Counted from the stretch's first letter, positions 32,575-40,964 are shown. The stretch is 64,000 bases of DNA from WLMZ01 sp963732585 (GCA_963732585.1 CAVSZY010000004.1:682001-746000), one strand, 5' to 3'. Program-made: numbers and translations. The notes: a model not told the origin generated them from the sequence alone.

Positions 32575-33566
32575 ACCTCGAACTCAGCGATGAACAGATC
32601 GAACTGCGCGACGGCCTGCGCCGTTTCCTTGTCGACCGTTTGAGCCCCGGCGCGCTGTTGTCGTGCGCCGAGCAGCCCGGTGCCGTCAACCGCGAGCTGT
32701 GGCGCGAGATCGCCGACATGGGCGTGTTCTCGATCAGCCTTTCGGAGACCGCTGGCGGCTTAGGGCTCGGGCGCGCCGAGGCAGTGATCGTCTTTGAAGA
32801 GCTCGGCCGCAGCGGCGTATCCGGCCCGCTGGTAGCTACCTACCTTGCCGCCGCCTACCGCCCAGGCGCGGCAGCCGGTGACGAGGTCGTCGGCGGGGTC
32901 GTCGACACGAGCGAACCGATCATCGAGCATCTCGACGCCCTCGACGGACTGCTGGTGTTCGACAGCGACGGCGTGCGTCTCGTCGACCGACCGTCGGGGA
33001 CGGCGTTTGCCCGCCCGCTCGACCCGCTTTCACCGGTCCATCGGGTGGGCGCACTCGCCGACGGCATTCGCCTCGCCGACGCAGCAACGGCTGGTGTGCT
33101 GCGCCGCGACGCCGACCTGCTGGTGGCCGCGCTGCAGGTCGGGCTCGGCGAGGCCGCGATCGTGATGGCCACTGAATACGCCAAGAGTCGGATTCAGTTT
33201 GGGCGGGTGATCGGCGGCTTCCAGTCGATCAAACACCTGCTCGCCGAGGCGGCCGTGTGGTTGGATGTGGCCCGAGCGGCGGTCCATGCCGCTGCGGTCG
33301 AGGTCGACGAGATCGACAACAATCCTGAGGTGGCGTTTGATGGGCACACCTGCAGCGCCTCGTCGGCGCGCATCGTGGCTAGCGCTGCCGCCAACCGGGC
33401 CACCGCTACCGCAGTGCAGGTTCATGGCGGCATGGGCTATACCTGGGAGCTGGAGACCCACCTCTATCTCAAGCGGGTGGCGGTACTCGACACCACCCTC
33501 GGCTCACCGGATGAGTCACTCGATCAGCGAGCCGACGAACTGATCCTCGCCGCCGCCGGCGATTGA
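32571..33566 (+). CDS. Acyl-CoA dehydrogenase, small subunit of a probable heteromeric pair
   Basis: 331 residues, GTG start overlapping the previous stop. N-terminus NLELSDEQIELRDGLRRFL is canonical, the beta domain is shortened and diverged (no clear SEPxxGSD motif), and the C-terminus keeps EYAKSRIQFGRVIGGFQSIKHLLAEAA and QVHGGMGYTWELETHLYLKR, the flavin-contact segments. The lost central motif suggests that in an alpha2beta2 enzyme this chain supplies only part of the FAD sites. The gene's end overlaps the convergent broken tetR by about 43 bp. Confidence 0.87.
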   Translation: MNLELSDEQIELRDGLRRFLVDRLSPGALLSCAEQPGAVNRELWREIADMGVFSISLSETAGGLGLGRAEAVIVFEELGRSGVSGPLVATYLAAAYRPGAAAGDEVVGGVVDTSEPIIEHLDALDGLLVFDSDGVRLVDRPSGTAFARPLDPLSPVHRVGALADGIRLADAATAGVLRRDADLLVAALQVGLGEAAIVMATEYAKSRIQFGRVIGGFQSIKHLLAEAAVWLDVARAAVHAAAVEVDEIDNNPEVAFDGHTCSASSARIVASAAANRATATAVQVHGGMGYTWELETHLYLKRVAVLDTTLGSPDESLDQRADELILAAAGD

Positions 33567-34158
33567 GTCGCGCGACGCGGGAGAACGAGTCGGATGAGCA
33601 ACGACGTTGCATCGAATCGGCGACGGTGGCCTCGTGAGGTCGTCGGCACAAACACTTGGACGAGCACCGAGCCAAGCAAGAGATCGAAGACATCGTCGCG
33701 ATTGACCGTCTCGTCGACCTGCTCCGGGCCAGCGGCGCTGAGCAGGTCGTAGAACTGCGGCCGCCACGAGCCTGCCATCCACACCTCTGCCGAGCGGCCG
33801 CGCTCATCTTCTTGGTACAGAGCCAGCAACGCGGGTAATGCGGCACGGACAACGGGGGCCTCGAGTGCACGGCGCAGTGCTGACTCGAAGCGGCGCAGGT
33901 CGCCAGCAAGATCGCCAGTCGGCGGCCCAAGGGCCGCAGGTGGCGGAGCGACAGCGGCTTCGATGAGCTGGATCCGCGATGGCCAGCGCCGATAGATCGC
34001 CGAGTTCGGCACCGCGGAGCGGTCGGCGATCGCCTGGATCGTCGTCGCTGAGAAGCCCACTTCGACGAGCAGTTGGCAGCGTTCGCGGCGAGCACCCGAT
34101 CATCGATCGAGGCGTCGCGTGGTCTGCCGCGCCGTCGGGGTTGCGTCTCCGCGTTCAT
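33524..34158 (-). pseudogene. TetR-family regulator with a frameshift in the DNA-binding domain
   Basis: ATG 34158 gives MNAETQPRRRGRPRDASIDDRVLAA, the usual basic arm and start of helix 1. One base appears to be missing near 34085; in the next frame the protein continues ERCQLLVEVGFSATTIQAIADRSAVPNSAIYRRWPSRIQLIEAAV and a full ligand domain to 33524. Both parts are normal TetR sequence, so the gene was intact recently or the break is a sequence error. Its N-terminus faces a binding-protein gene across a 47-bp divergent region with an inverted repeat at 34162-34178. The last part overlaps the dehydrogenase gene on the other strand. Confidence 0.7.
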
Positions 34159-34161
34159 TTA

Positions 34162-34178
34162 CGCGAATATTACTCGCG
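34162..34178. promoter_or_regulatory. Inverted repeat in the divergent tetR/binding-protein promoter
   Basis: CGCGA, 7-base AT-rich spacer (ATATTAC with flanking A), TCGCG, only 4 bp upstream of the broken tetR start and 28 bp before the binding-protein ATG. Position and symmetry fit an operator for that TetR, or a promoter with an AATATT-like core. Confidence 0.4.
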
Positions 34179-34205
34179 AATTGGTCGAACGAATCGGAGC
34201 GAACG

Positions 34206-35537
34206 ATGACGAACGAGAACATCCCGGGAAGCGAATTGGTCGACCGGATGTTTCCGGCGCCGCGCAACCACGACATCGCCCTCGAGGACCGCGCCGCGTG
34301 CTCCGTGCCCTCCGGCACGGACATGGCCCCGCAGGGAACCGGAGCGACGAAGTGGTACGAAGGCGGCGGCCGAAAAGGTGAGCGGGCCCGCAAGGAGATC
34401 ATGATCTATCCGCCGACGCGTGGTCTGGCGACGCAGGGCGACCCGTTCGAGCCGGTGAAGATCGGCGTGTTGGTCGATATGGATCTCGGCCAACTGCTGG
34501 CCGATTGGCTCGACCCGACGATTTTGGCCATCGAGGACGCGCTCAACGAGGGGGTCTACGACCGGCCGGTGCAGCTCATCGTCGCCGATGCCCGCGGCTT
34601 GCCGCGGGAGAACTTCAAGAAGTGTCGCGACGGGTACGAATGGCTCTGCGACCAAGGTTGCGTCGTCGTGCTCGGACCACTGATCTCCGACAACTCGCTG
34701 TCGATCCAGGAACTCGTCAATCAGCGCAAGGTGCCGGTCATCGGCTGGACCGGCGCCTGGCGATTCGCCTCGCAATACTGCTTCACGGTGGCCAACGGCG
34801 ACATACCGACCGAAGGCGTGATGTGCGCACAGTGGCTCGCCAAGCAGGGCTACAAGAGCGTCGGACTGTTCTGGGAACAGGGTTCCTCGGGCCGTGACTA
34901 TGCCGAGTTCTTTCGCGAGGAAGCGGGGCGGTTGGGGATCACGATCGCGCGTGACGTCAAGCTCGGCCCGAACCCTCGTGGGCTCACCGAGCATCTCCGA
35001 GCAATGCGCGACAGCGGCACGGAGGCGATCTACTACGGCGGTTACGGCTATTCCACCTTTCACTTCGCCCGCGCCTTCAAAGAGCTCGATTGGGATCCGC
35101 CGCGGGTGATGGGCACCGCGTTCATGTTCTACTCCAACACCAACGAGTGGGCGCAAGGTCTCGAGGGCTGGCACGGCGTCGACCAACTCGGTGAGGATGG
35201 CACGAACCCTAACTACGAGGCGATGATCCGACGCTTCCAGGCTCGGTTTAACCGGGTCTCGAAGAACGTGGTCGTTGCCCTGTCCTACGACACCGCCAGG
35301 GTGGCGATCCATGGCATCGCCAACGCCGGGATGGCCACCCCGGAAGAGGTCATGCTCGGTATCGAACGCATTCGCTGGATGCCGGCAACCAATGGTGGGC
35401 CCGGCACCTACATCCAGTTCGGCCCATGGGACCGCAAGGGCTACAAGGGCGACTTCCTGACGATCCGCGAGTTGCGCGGTGGTCAGTTGCGCTTCGACGG
35501 GTATCACCGCCCAGAGTTCCCCTCGAATCATCAATGA
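34206..35537 (+). CDS. Type I periplasmic-binding-fold protein without a signal peptide (LivJ-like)
   Basis: 443 residues from ATG 34206. After an acidic, non-hydrophobic N-terminal stretch (MTNENIPGSELVDRMFPAPRNHD) the peripla_BP_6 fold begins: VKIGVLVDMDLGQLLADWLDPTILAIEDALNEG, then VVVLGPLISDNSLSIQELVNQRKVPVIGWTGAW and YKSVGLFWEQGSSGRDYAEFF. No signal peptide, lipobox or membrane segment is visible, so the protein should stay in the cytoplasm. No permease or ATPase gene is adjacent. It could act as a ligand sensor or carrier (inference). It is divergent from a TetR gene. Confidence 0.8.
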   Translation: MTNENIPGSELVDRMFPAPRNHDIALEDRAACSVPSGTDMAPQGTGATKWYEGGGRKGERARKEIMIYPPTRGLATQGDPFEPVKIGVLVDMDLGQLLADWLDPTILAIEDALNEGVYDRPVQLIVADARGLPRENFKKCRDGYEWLCDQGCVVVLGPLISDNSLSIQELVNQRKVPVIGWTGAWRFASQYCFTVANGDIPTEGVMCAQWLAKQGYKSVGLFWEQGSSGRDYAEFFREEAGRLGITIARDVKLGPNPRGLTEHLRAMRDSGTEAIYYGGYGYSTFHFARAFKELDWDPPRVMGTAFMFYSNTNEWAQGLEGWHGVDQLGEDGTNPNYEAMIRRFQARFNRVSKNVVVALSYDTARVAIHGIANAGMATPEEVMLGIERIRWMPATNGGPGTYIQFGPWDRKGYKGDFLTIRELRGGQLRFDGYHRPEFPSNHQ

Positions 35538-35636
35538 GCGATTCAGCGATGAATGCGGGCCGAGCTGATCCCTTCGTGCGATCGAGCCCCCGAGCCGAGC
35601 GAGACTAAACAACCGGTCTCACAGAATTCTGTTACA

Positions 35637-35677
35637 TCGTTGTACGTCTATGTAATTTCGATGTACGTCCGTGTGAG
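35637..35677. repeat. Two direct repeats of about 20 bp upstream of the alpha/beta hydrolase
   Basis: TCGTTGTACGTCTATGTAAT (35637-35656) and TCGATGTACGTCCGTGTGAG (35658-35677) are spaced 21 bp apart, two helical turns, and share the core TGTACGTC. An inverted TTACAT/ATGTAA pair also spans the first copy. They occupy the 196-bp gap before the hydrolase gene and probably are tandem binding sites for an unidentified regulator. Confidence 0.55.
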
Positions 35678-35733
35678 TTCTGTTGCTGAGAGAACGGTGC
35701 TCGGCGGGAGGGTGTTGCGGGTTATCGTTTCGG

Positions 35734-36501
35734 ATGGTTGCCGCACAACTCAGGTTCGTCCTCATTCACGGCGGGGCGTCGTCCTCAGGGTTCTGGGATC
35801 TGTTGACGCCGCTGCTCCCCCGACCGTGGCTGGCCATCGATCTCCCTGGACGCGCTGGTAAGCCGTTCGACCCGATGACCTTCAGCATCGGCGAGGGCGT
35901 CGAGTCGATCGTCAACGACATCGACGCGGCTGGCCTCGGTGACGTGGTGCTGATCGCCCATTCCTCGGGGGGATTCTTCGTGCCCGGCGTCGCCGCCCGC
36001 CTTGGGACTCGGGTGCGACACATCGTGCTTTCGCCGCCGTGCATACCGAGCGAAGGTGGCCTTGGGCTGGAGGCGATGAAACCCTCTTATGCGCGGCGAA
36101 TGCAGGAATCGATCGACAACGCACGTCTGCGTGGCACGGCGTTCACGACGGCCGGTCCTCCGGAGGATCCGGAGGTCTTGCGTCGGGCCTATGGAGTCGA
36201 GCTCGATGATGCCCAACTGGCGTTTGTCGCCGCGCCTGAGCGCAACCCGCGCGACTCGACAAACTTCTATTTCCAACCCATCTACTGGAGCGCGGCGGCT
36301 GATATTCCCGTCACGGTTGTGCGCCAACTGCGCGACACGGTGACGACGCTCGAGCTTCAGGACGCGATGATCGCTCGTCTGCCCAACCCCGACCTCGTGA
36401 CGGTGATCGATCTCGACACCGGGCACATTCCGGCGATCACCGACGCGGCGGCGATGGCTTCGATCTGTGCCGACATCGTCGGCGGACTTGAACGAGCCTG
36501 A
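35734..36501 (+). CDS. Alpha/beta hydrolase
   Basis: 255 residues from ATG 35734 (MVAAQLRFVLIHGGASSSGFWDLL). HGG is the oxyanion-hole turn; the nucleophile elbow is LIAHSSGGFF with Ala in place of the usual first Gly; the catalytic His is in DTGHIPAI. The family includes esterases, C-C bond hydrolases (HsaD, MhpC) and haloalkane dehalogenases; in this cluster an ester or C-C hydrolase for a ring-cleavage product is plausible but unproven. Cytosolic. It ends 54 bp from the convergent amidohydrolase. Tandem repeats lie in the upstream gap. Confidence 0.82.
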   Translation: MVAAQLRFVLIHGGASSSGFWDLLTPLLPRPWLAIDLPGRAGKPFDPMTFSIGEGVESIVNDIDAAGLGDVVLIAHSSGGFFVPGVAARLGTRVRHIVLSPPCIPSEGGLGLEAMKPSYARRMQESIDNARLRGTAFTTAGPPEDPEVLRRAYGVELDDAQLAFVAAPERNPRDSTNFYFQPIYWSAAADIPVTVVRQLRDTVTTLELQDAMIARLPNPDLVTVIDLDTGHIPAITDAAAMASICADIVGGLERA

Positions 36502-36555
36502 GACGTTCGACGCTCCCGCCGGGCTCGACGGCTCGACGGTAAGTAGCAGCAGCGC

Positions 36556-37734
36556 TCAGACGCTGCCGTGTACCTCTTCGACGGTGGGCCCAATGCGCTC
36601 GACCAGGTCGGCCAGTGCCGCGGTGTCGACGCGATACAGCTGAGCGGCGGTCAGGCCAAGAATCTGGCGGGCCTCGCTCTCCGGTATGCCGCCGAAGCGC
36701 TTGGCAATCCATTCCCGAGTGTGTGGGTAGGTGCCTTCCGGATGGGGAAGATCATTGCCCCACAGCAGGTTGCCGATGCCGATCTCGTGGCGGCGAGCGA
36801 TCTCATCGACCCCGGGCGTGGATGCGGCGAAGAAGCAGTTGCGATCGACGTACTCGCTCGGCTTCATCGTCAGATCGTGTTTGAAGGCCTCACCGAACTT
36901 GCGCGTGGTGTGTCCGCCGACCCACTTCTCATCCATCCGCTGGAGCTGGTCCGGTACCCACCAGGCACCGTTCTCGGCGATCGAGTACTTCAGGTTGGGA
37001 TGGCGCTCGAAGACGCCGGACAGCAGCAGCACCCAGAATGGGCGCGCCGCCCACCACCACGCTTCGGTGGCGTAGATCGAGACGAAGCCCGGACCGGGCA
37101 GGTAGTCCGATGGCCCAGCGCCGGAGTGGGTGTGTAGCACGAGGCCTGTTTCGGCACACGCTGCCCAGAACGCGTCGTAGCCGAGGTCGAGGTAGGCCGG
37201 CGCGTCGAACCAGCGCGTCGGCATCATCACGCCACGCAGGCCCATGGCGGCGGCAGCATGCACCTCAGCGACGGCCTCGTCGAGGCCTGCGGTCACGGGC
37301 ACGACGGCGATGCCGATGCGCCGGTGCGGGTTGGTCCGGCAGAAATCGGCGAGCCAGCGGTTGTGGGCGCGAGCACCGGCCTTGACGGCCTCAGGGTGAG
37401 AGTTGCGCCCGGAGGCGAGGCCGGAACCGAACGGTGACGAGGCCAGCCTGCCGGTGCCGAGTACGTCGGCATCAGGGAACAGCACCTCGGCAGCGACGCC
37501 TTCGGTATCGAGGATGTGGTCGCGGGCTGCGGGATCAAATCCAGCGCGCATTTCGTGGTCACCGGTTTCCTCGTCCCATTCCTCGACGAATGCTGCGGTG
37601 ACCATGCCCTGGCTGGCGGTAGCGGCCTGGTGTTCGTCGAACTGGGCGCGGAAGCGCTCTTCGAGATATTCACGGTAGACCGATGGCGGTGGTCCGGCGT
37701 GACCGTCAGCCGAGATGACCAGATACTTGCTCAT
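36556..37734 (-). CDS. Amidohydrolase-2 family metal-dependent hydrolase
   Basis: Intact 392-residue member: ISADGHAGPPPSVYREYLE is the N-terminal metal site, LHTHSGAGPSDY carries the next His, SIAENGAWW and LLWGNDLPHPEGTYPHT the late catalytic Asp region. This family includes 2-amino-3-carboxymuconate semialdehyde decarboxylase and related decarboxylases or hydrolases. The ATG at 37734 is divergent from the ADC-like gene, with two copies of the 23-bp dyad in the 141-bp space, so TetR control is likely. It is the only complete one of the three amidohydrolase-2 proteins in the window. Confidence 0.87.
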   Translation of the reverse strand: MSKYLVISADGHAGPPPSVYREYLEERFRAQFDEHQAATASQGMVTAAFVEEWDEETGDHEMRAGFDPAARDHILDTEGVAAEVLFPDADVLGTGRLASSPFGSGLASGRNSHPEAVKAGARAHNRWLADFCRTNPHRRIGIAVVPVTAGLDEAVAEVHAAAAMGLRGVMMPTRWFDAPAYLDLGYDAFWAACAETGLVLHTHSGAGPSDYLPGPGFVSIYATEAWWWAARPFWVLLLSGVFERHPNLKYSIAENGAWWVPDQLQRMDEKWVGGHTTRKFGEAFKHDLTMKPSEYVDRNCFFAASTPGVDEIARRHEIGIGNLLWGNDLPHPEGTYPHTREWIAKRFGGIPESEARQILGLTAAQLYRVDTAALADLVERIGPTVEEVHGSV

Positions 37735-37752
37735 AGTCGAGCGCCTCCCTTG

Positions 37753-37775
37753 ATTATTGAAGCTTCTTCGATAAT
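37753..37775. promoter_or_regulatory. Candidate TetR operator, 23-bp dyad, site 3 (best dyad)
   Basis: ATTATTGAA, 5-base spacer GCTTC, TTCGATAAT: a 9-5-9 inverted repeat with one mismatch. It lies 19 bp upstream of the amidohydrolase start, in the divergent region shared with the ADC-like gene, and is the clearest of the four related sites. Confidence 0.65.
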
Positions 37776-37833
37776 ACCGCGTTGTTGGCGTTCGTCAATC
37801 CCTGAACGGTTGACCGAGGGTGGCCGAGGACGT

Positions 37834-37856
37834 ATTATCACAATGCTTTCGAAAAC
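37834..37856. promoter_or_regulatory. Candidate TetR operator, 23-bp dyad, site 4
   Basis: ATTATCACA, spacer ATGCT, TTCGAAAAC. The right half is identical to site 2 (23861), and the site sits 20 bp upstream of the ADC-like gene's ATG (37876). Together with site 3 it could allow cooperative repression of both divergent genes. Confidence 0.55.
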
Positions 37857-37875
37857 TCTAGCGCAAGGGGATGTC

Positions 37876-38655
37876 ATGGCACAGCCAGATCCGATCACGC
37901 CGGGCGATTATGCCAACTGGCCGACGCTGCGGATGATCTACCGTACGGATGCGGAGTGCATCGCCGCGTTGTTGCCGCCGGGCATCGAGCCAGGTGCCGA
38001 GCCGCACGTTCACATTCACGTCTATCAAGTGCCGATCGCTGGAGAGCCCGAGTTCGGCATCGTCGTGATGGTTCCTGCGCGCTACAACGGCATCGACGGC
38101 TTCTTCAACATTGGCACCGGCATCGATCAGGAACAAGCGATCGCCATCAGCCACGAGCTCAATGGCCAGCCGAAGTTTCCGTGCACGATCAAGTACTTCC
38201 GCATCGGCAAGCACGTGGTTGCCAGGGTGCACCATCAGGGCTACACGTTCCTCGAATTTTCGGGTGACGTCGGCGAAGACATCTCCGCCGACGGTCCGCA
38301 GAGTTGGACCGAGCATCAGTGGTGGTTGAAGTTCTCGCGCGCCGTCGGTGGCGTCGCCAACAGTTACGACTTCCCGCCTCACGTCGTCAAGGTGTCGGCG
38401 TCGTCGTCGCTGCTGTACCGCATCAACGTCGAGGGCGAATTGCTGCTGCGCAACTCACCGTGGGACCCGATCGCCGAACTGTTGCCGATGCGCGAGCAAC
38501 TCGCCGCCCATCTGCAAAAGACGCAGATGGATTTCACGACGCGCTCGCTGACCCTTGCCGGTGCGCTCGACCCCGACGCCTTTTGGCCCTTCGCCGACAC
38601 CATCGGCAACTCCCGCTGGCCAGGTCTCGGCGGCGGCCCGCGCCGACGGCTGTAG
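37876..38655 (+). CDS. Acetoacetate decarboxylase-like (ADC superfamily) protein
   Basis: 259 residues from ATG 37876, with AAGGGG 5 bases upstream; an earlier in-frame ATG (37843) falls inside the operator and is less likely. The ADC-type fold is suggested by AECIAALLPPGIEP, FGIVVMVPARYNGIDGFFN and HELNGQPKFPCTIKYFR, where the Lys after QP aligns with the Schiff-base lysine of the ELxGYPKK motif. Family members decarboxylate beta-keto acids or act as aldolase-dehydratases. Divergent from an amidohydrolase and probably controlled by the same TetR. Confidence 0.75.
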   Translation: MAQPDPITPGDYANWPTLRMIYRTDAECIAALLPPGIEPGAEPHVHIHVYQVPIAGEPEFGIVVMVPARYNGIDGFFNIGTGIDQEQAIAISHELNGQPKFPCTIKYFRIGKHVVARVHHQGYTFLEFSGDVGEDISADGPQSWTEHQWWLKFSRAVGGVANSYDFPPHVVKVSASSSLLYRINVEGELLLRNSPWDPIAELLPMREQLAAHLQKTQMDFTTRSLTLAGALDPDAFWPFADTIGNSRWPGLGGGPRRRL

Positions 38656-38870
38656 AAACCCGACCGAGGAGCCGCATGTTGCCGGTTCGCTCGCGTGCTG
38701 GACGTTGGCTGTGCAAGCAGTGCAGCGTCACGGTCCGAGAGCTCCGCGCTCTGCGTGGGCCTACCTCGCCGCGGAGACGAGGACCGGGATGCCGTTGAGC
38801 ACGGCATTGCCCGAGATCTCGTTAGCCCACCGACCGGAAAGTCCATATTGACTCCTCGACTGCCGCGCGG
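38656..38870. other. Intergenic stretch, no gene recognised
   Basis: The 215 bp between the convergent ADC-like gene and secreted hydrolase gene have no supported reading frame, no strong hairpin with a T-run and no repeat that I can see. Confidence 0.5.
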
Positions 38871-40427
38871 TCATTGCCCGATGACCGCCTTGAGTGCATC
38901 GGCGTCCTCAGGGAGAAGGCCGCCCTGATTGCGGGCGACTCGGACCGATCGCTCCCACGCCTTCTCGAAGTCGCGTCGCTCCGGGTACAGCGCACTGATC
39001 TGGCTCGGTGTGAGCGGAATTGTCTGGCCGAAGAGGACACAGAAGCCCGGGGCACCGACCGGCGGAAGGCCGGAGAGAACGGCGATCGGCGCGTCGACTG
39101 CAGGCGTGCGGATGCCCCCCGTCACGTTGCCGACGGCGTCCTTTACGTACGACGGTGGTGTGGTGGTCATGTCGACGTTGAGCCTCGGCATCAACTTCGG
39201 CGGCCTGCCCGTGCTGGTCCAGGTAGTGAGAGCGCGCAGCGCCGCCTGGAACACGTAGTGCTGCTGGCCGGCGTTGAACGGCACCGGGCACGTGAGCGAG
39301 AACCCGCCGAGTGTCACGGACGAGGGCGGCCTTGTCAAGGATGCGAATTGCGCGAGGTGAGAGGCCCAGCTGCCGTTGTCGTTCTGGAACTCGGTGACCA
39401 GGTAGGCGTCGGCGTGCGAGGTGCCGGCCGCCTCCCAGAGCCTGAATGACGCGCTGTCGGGTTGTCTGGCTGGCAGGTAGTTGAGGGGGCCGGCAACGTC
39501 GGTCTCGGTCTGGAACGTGAGCACCGGAAATGCCGAGTCGTCGCGGATAAACACAACCGGTGGTACCGCGACTGACGCCTGCGGAGGCTGCGACAGCGCG
39601 GCGGCAGTTCCTGAACGGCTGTTGATGAGGAACGAATCGAACACGTTGACCAACGGTGCGATCGCGTTGACGTACGTCGTCAGCCGGAACGCAGACTGCG
39701 ACTCGCCGGCGGCGATGACGTGCTGCGGGGTGAGTCCTGGCATGAGCAGGGATGCTTGCGCCCGGATTGCTTGACCCGCCTGCGAGTAGATGTCATACGA
39801 GTAGCTGTCGCCAGGATGCACCAATGCTGCGTAGCGCGCCGGGTCGACGCGCCGTAGCGCCTGCACGCCGACGCTTTGGGCTGACACGCCGACGTACACG
39901 TCACCGCTGCGGACGATCTCATTGTGGCCCAACGACCAATCCGGCGCTCCGTCAGCCCCGCCAGAGACATTGAACCACTCCACGATGACGTTGCCGCTGA
40001 ACGCCGCCGGATCGATGGGCTGCACCACCACAAGGCGCGACGTGAACGCGGCCGACCCCGCTGGTTCCACCGACCACTTCCCGTCAGAGCCGAGCGCACC
40101 CACATTGGCGTACGAACTTGCCGTCCCCGAGAAGAAGTATTCAGCCGCCGCATAGCCGACGTCGGACAACGGGTAGCTCGCCAAGATCAACGACGGCGAA
40201 CCAAGCCCACCTGACACCGGACCCTGGACCGTCGGATTCGCGGCAGACGGGACGGGACGGGGCGGCAACTGTTCACGGCCGGTGGCCGTCGCCGCTGGCA
40301 GCAACGACCCGGCCATCAGACCCACAGCGGCCAACGCAGCCGTTCGACGCCGCACCCGCAGTGGCGGTTCTGCGGTTCGCTGTTCGACGGTAGCTTGCCT
40401 GCGATGCGTCAACCATGACTTGTGCAT
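38871..40427 (-). CDS. Secreted alpha/beta-hydrolase-domain protein (Abhydrolase_10 type)
   Basis: 518 residues from ATG 40427 (MHKSWLTHRRQATVEQ). A basic stretch followed by RRRTAALAAVGLMAGSLLPAATATG is an N-terminal export signal; a Tat signal is possible but the consensus is imperfect. The mature part has FSGNVIVEWFNVSGG, the nucleophile elbow AAGESQSAFRL and EAAGTSHADAYL with the likely catalytic His. This matches the large hydrolase family PF20091 with unknown substrates; an extracellular esterase that liberates the acid taken up by the cluster is possible. A TTGACA-4-TGTCAA dyad lies about 100 bp upstream. Confidence 0.78.
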   Translation of the reverse strand: MHKSWLTHRRQATVEQRTAEPPLRVRRRTAALAAVGLMAGSLLPAATATGREQLPPRPVPSAANPTVQGPVSGGLGSPSLILASYPLSDVGYAAAEYFFSGTASSYANVGALGSDGKWSVEPAGSAAFTSRLVVVQPIDPAAFSGNVIVEWFNVSGGADGAPDWSLGHNEIVRSGDVYVGVSAQSVGVQALRRVDPARYAALVHPGDSYSYDIYSQAGQAIRAQASLLMPGLTPQHVIAAGESQSAFRLTTYVNAIAPLVNVFDSFLINSRSGTAAALSQPPQASVAVPPVVFIRDDSAFPVLTFQTETDVAGPLNYLPARQPDSASFRLWEAAGTSHADAYLVTEFQNDNGSWASHLAQFASLTRPPSSVTLGGFSLTCPVPFNAGQQHYVFQAALRALTTWTSTGRPPKLMPRLNVDMTTTPPSYVKDAVGNVTGGIRTPAVDAPIAVLSGLPPVGAPGFCVLFGQTIPLTPSQISALYPERRDFEKAWERSVRVARNQGGLLPEDADALKAVIGQ

Positions 40428-40782
40428 GTGAACCCCCCGGTCCGCTCGACGACTCGTGGGCCCACTCCGGAGGCGAAGCCTCAAGAACGCAACCACGAGC
40501 CGATGTCGACCTAGTTTGAGCCAACTTGACAGTTATGTCAAATTTGCCTCGCCGTCGGCCGAATGCACCACCAGGTACTCTCAGTACACGCAGCATCGCC
40601 GACTATCACAAGTAGACGTAGAAGCCGTCCTGAATGTTGAACCCAGAGTGAGCACCTGAAGCGCCCCACCGTCAGCGAGTTCGCCAGTCCAGATCTCGGC
40701 AGGAAACGCCAATTCCACAGCATCTGAAAGCAACTCGTCCATCAGATATCTCCCGCCGGCGGGGTCATTGACGACAAAACGA
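40428..40782. other. Intergenic region of 355 bp with a palindromic site
   Basis: No gene is supported. The only clear element is the inverted repeat at 40526-40541; a short reading frame at 40538-40723 on the minus strand has no family-like features and no ribosome-binding site. Confidence 0.5.
40526..40541. promoter_or_regulatory. Perfect palindrome, possible operator of the secreted hydrolase
   Basis: TTGACAGTTATGTCAA: perfect 6-bp arms with a 4-base centre. It lies about 100 bp upstream of the secreted hydrolase start. TTGACA could also act as a -35 box. The regulator is unknown. Confidence 0.45.
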
Positions 40783-40810
40783 CGAAGGCCCCCGACAACG
40801 GGGGCCTTCG
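40783..40810 (-). terminator. Intrinsic terminator after tRNA-Ile
   Basis: CGAAGGCCCCC paired with GGGGGCCTTCG around a 6-base loop, followed on the minus strand by TCGTTTTGTCG. It lies 23 bp beyond the 3' end of the tRNA gene in its reading direction. Confidence 0.85.
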
Positions 40811-40833
40811 GTAGCCGGAACCCGGCGAGATGT

Positions 40834-40910
40834 TGGTGGGGCTACACAGAATCGAACTGTGGACCTCATCCTTATCAGGGATGCGCTCTAACCGACTGAG
40901 CTATAGCCCC
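40834..40910 (-). tRNA. tRNA-Ile (anticodon GAT), CCA encoded
   Basis: The minus strand starts GGGGCTATAGCTCAG, the acceptor stem GGGGCTA pairs with TAGCCCC near the 3' end, the anticodon loop is CTGATAA with GAT, and the T-arm contains GTTCGATTC. The 3' end is A followed by an encoded CCA (40834-40836). The D-arm, variable loop and T-arm have normal lengths. It lies just downstream of the gyrBA-DUF3566 block, as in many actinobacteria. Confidence 0.95.
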
Positions 40911-40964
40911 CGATGAAATCGGGCACCGAAGGTTATCGGTAACACGGGCTCAATCTCAACCGAG

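Noticed and set aside
40538..40723. Small open frame of 61 codons upstream of the secreted hydrolase
   Set aside because: No ribosome-binding site, no recognised domain, and it overlaps the palindrome likely to be an operator.
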